Source: Oscillospiraceae bacterium
Lineage (GTDB): Bacteria > Bacillota_A > Clostridia > Oscillospirales > Oscillospiraceae
Assembly: GCA_017411665.1 (NCBI GenBank)
Contig: JAFQPT010000060.1
Span: 1-7,034 of the forward strand
DNA: 7,034 nt
Direction of reading: 5' to 3'
Positions 6,133-7,034 of the stretch are shown here, piece by piece. Position numbers and translations under genes: made by a program. Position 1 is the stretch's first letter. Each line of letters opens with the position of its first letter. The notes under the pieces were generated by a model. It did not search any database. It saw only the letters and a program-made list of their open reading frames with translations, and had not been told where the DNA came from.

Positions 6133-6468
6133 ATGGCAAGAACATACACAATTCGAAGCAAAGATGAAAAGTTAGCAATCGTGAAGGCAGTTCTGAATGG
6201 AAGTTCAACTACCGCATGGGAAGACCAAGGGATCAATCATAAACGTGTTATAGAATGGGTAAGGAAGTATCAAGAAGAAGGTGAAGCCGGTTTGGAATGC
6301 AAAAAGAAACCAGGCAATCCTCTCGCCAGATATGAACGAAGAAAAGAGCTGACCTATGAAGAGCAGCTGCAGTACAGAATTGCCTTGCTTGAGCGCGAAC
6401 TAATCAAAAAAGAAGCCGAGGTAACTCGTTTAAAACAACTCAACGCACGAAAGGGGGGCGATGCTTGA
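6133..6468 (+). CDS. IS3-family transposase OrfA
   Basis: OrfA is the DNA-binding part of the IS3-family transposase; it binds the element's ends and, alone, tends to repress transposition. The 111 residues hold a helix-turn-helix at about 11-47 (from DEKLAIVKAVLNG to VIEWVRKYQEEG), a basic linker (57-70), and a predicted leucine-zipper-like coiled coil at about 76-103 (L79, L86, L90, V97, L100) used for multimer formation. The ATG is set by GGGAGGTG six bases upstream. The stop (6466-6468) overlaps the TTG that may start orfB. It has two TTA, one CTA and one TCA codon in 111, against none in the 1432 codons of recJ and rel, and several AGA/AGG codons, which marks it as foreign to the operon. 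Confidence 0.92.
   Translation: MARTYTIRSKDEKLAIVKAVLNGSSTTAWEDQGINHKRVIEWVRKYQEEGEAGLECKKKPGNPLARYERRKELTYEEQLQYRIALLERELIKKEAEVTRLKQLNARKGGDA
6450..6459 (+). promoter_or_regulatory. Programmed -1 frameshift window of the transposase
   Basis: In the orfA frame two overlapping slippery heptamers of the X-XXY-YYZ type occur: A-AAG-GGG (6450-6456) and G-GGG-GGC (6453-6459). A one-base backward slip joins orfA directly to the orfB frame, which is open across the site (K-G-G-R-C-L-K-K...), giving the OrfAB fusion that IS3 elements need for transposition. The same G run can serve as a ribosome binding site for the TTG at 6465. I could not identify a strong downstream stimulatory structure by eye. 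Confidence 0.75.
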
Positions 6469-7034
6469 AGAAAGTAATACAGGAGATGTATGCAGAGATA
6501 AATAAACATAGAGATGACCACTCTATTACAGAGCTATGCAAGATCTATGGAGTATCCAGAAGCGGCTATTACAAGTGGCTCAAACGAAATGGGGAGAAAA
6601 ACAGGTATGAAAAAACACAGGACATACTGGATGCCTGTGTTGCGGATATTCACGCCCATCACCCTATGATGGGGTATCGTTCTATTCGAGATACACTCAT
6701 ATTAGAACACGGGTGGGTGCTGAGTGATCCGACGGTGTTGAAATCAATGCAGCGTCTGAAAATTAAGGGATATTTCTACCATCCAAAGTATTCAAAATAC
6801 GAAACAGGTATGCTGCATAGCCGTTTTCCCAATATCCTAAAGCGTAATTTCAAGTCTGAACTCCCCCTTCAAAAGGTGGTAACCGATGTTACTTATATTA
6901 AGCACAAAGGAAAGTGGCATTATCTTTGCGCCTTTTTGGATTTATATAATAACGAAATTCTTGAGTGGGAGTTAAGCGACAAGTTCGATAATCTTCTTGT
7001 TATGAGGCCGGCTGAACGGCTGCTAAAAAGAACA
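6465..7034 (+). CDS. IS3-family transposase OrfB, DDE integrase core, cut by the window edge
   Basis: OrfB holds the catalytic part of the transposase. It is read open for 190 codons to the last base of the window, so it is partial only because the window ends. Translated from TTG 6465 it shows a helix-turn-helix-like segment (about 18-40, SITELCKIYGVSRSGYYKWLK), the HTH_21-type segment HAHHPMMGYRSIRDTL (63-78), and the start of the integrase core with VVTDVTYI (138-145). D141 is the first catalytic Asp, followed by FLDLYNNEI (157-165). The second Asp and the Glu lie beyond the window. It sits in -1 register to orfA and is expected mainly as an OrfAB fusion. An ATG at 6486 is an alternative internal start. 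It has eight TTA/CTA/TCA codons in 190. Confidence 0.9.
   Translation, partial: MKKVIQEMYAEINKHRDDHSITELCKIYGVSRSGYYKWLKRNGEKNRYEKTQDILDACVADIHAHHPMMGYRSIRDTLILEHGWVLSDPTVLKSMQRLKIKGYFYHPKYSKYETGMLHSRFPNILKRNFKSELPLQKVVTDVTYIKHKGKWHYLCAFLDLYNNEILEWELSDKFDNLLVMRPAERLLKRT

Larger units (their letters stand above)
6060..7034 (+). mobile_element. IS3-family insertion sequence, left part
   Basis: Two overlapping ORFs in -1 register, orfA with a helix-turn-helix and coiled coil and orfB with a DDE integrase core, are the hallmark of the IS3 family; IS150-like is my guess at subgroup. The left end is placed at about 6060. IS3 elements normally begin with TG, a TG occurs at 6060-6061, and the presumed host terminator stops matching at 6062. 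The exact end, the terminal repeats and the target duplication need the right end, which is outside the window. The element is more AT-rich than the operon and uses different codons, consistent with horizontal arrival. Confidence 0.85.

Noticed and set aside
6465..7034. Broken transposase (pseudogene)
   Set aside because: The frame is open to the final base of the window and the -1 offset to orfA is the normal IS3 arrangement, so there is no evidence of damage.

Overview
The window looks like chromosome of a moderately GC-rich Clostridia-type Firmicute. An Oscillospirales/Faecalibacterium-like gut anaerobe is my best guess. The basis is the gene order recJ - rel - dtd - metallo-hydrolase, a 763-residue bifunctional Rel, strong GGAGG-type ribosome binding sites, intrinsic terminators with long stems, and a CCA-encoding tRNA gene. 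The species assignment is inference.

Layout. At the left, a tRNA-Leu(UAA) gene is read leftward (88-173). It has its own promoter (183-212) and a near-ideal intrinsic terminator (50-85). Divergent from it, an extended -10 promoter (268-296) starts a rightward operon. recJ (ssDNA exonuclease, 324-2333), rel ((p)ppGpp synthetase/hydrolase, 2340-4631) and dtd (D-aminoacyl-tRNA deacylase, 4632-5075) are packed with 6 and 0 bases between them. A 312-base gap rich in inverted repeats (5076-5387) separates dtd from a glyoxalase-II-like metallo-beta-lactamase-fold hydrolase (5388-6020). Around 6060 an IS3-family insertion sequence begins. It carries a perfect 15-bp hairpin, orfA (6133-6468), a -1 frameshift window (6450-6459) and orfB, which runs off the right edge (6465-7034).

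How the genes work together. The operon is a housekeeping and stress set. RecJ works in DNA repair and recombination, Rel sets the alarmone level in response to uncharged tRNA, and Dtd removes D-amino acids (and probably mischarged glycine) from tRNA. The last enzyme is a small metal-dependent thioester/ester hydrolase of unknown substrate. The IS is a later arrival. Its ORFs are visibly more AT-rich and use TTA, CTA and TCA codons, which recJ and rel do not use at all.

Most notable points. (1) The IS seems to have landed inside the right arm of the operon's own terminator and to have brought a replacement hairpin. (2) The inverted-repeat-rich block between dtd and the hydrolase may be a dispersed repeat or structured RNA, and it supplies a second in-frame start with a good ribosome binding site. 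(3) recJ and rel contain no TTA, CTA or TCA codon, which creates a spurious 1477-codon antisense ORF. I see no clearly new multi-gene system here; the gap and the IS junction are the parts that deserve a second look.
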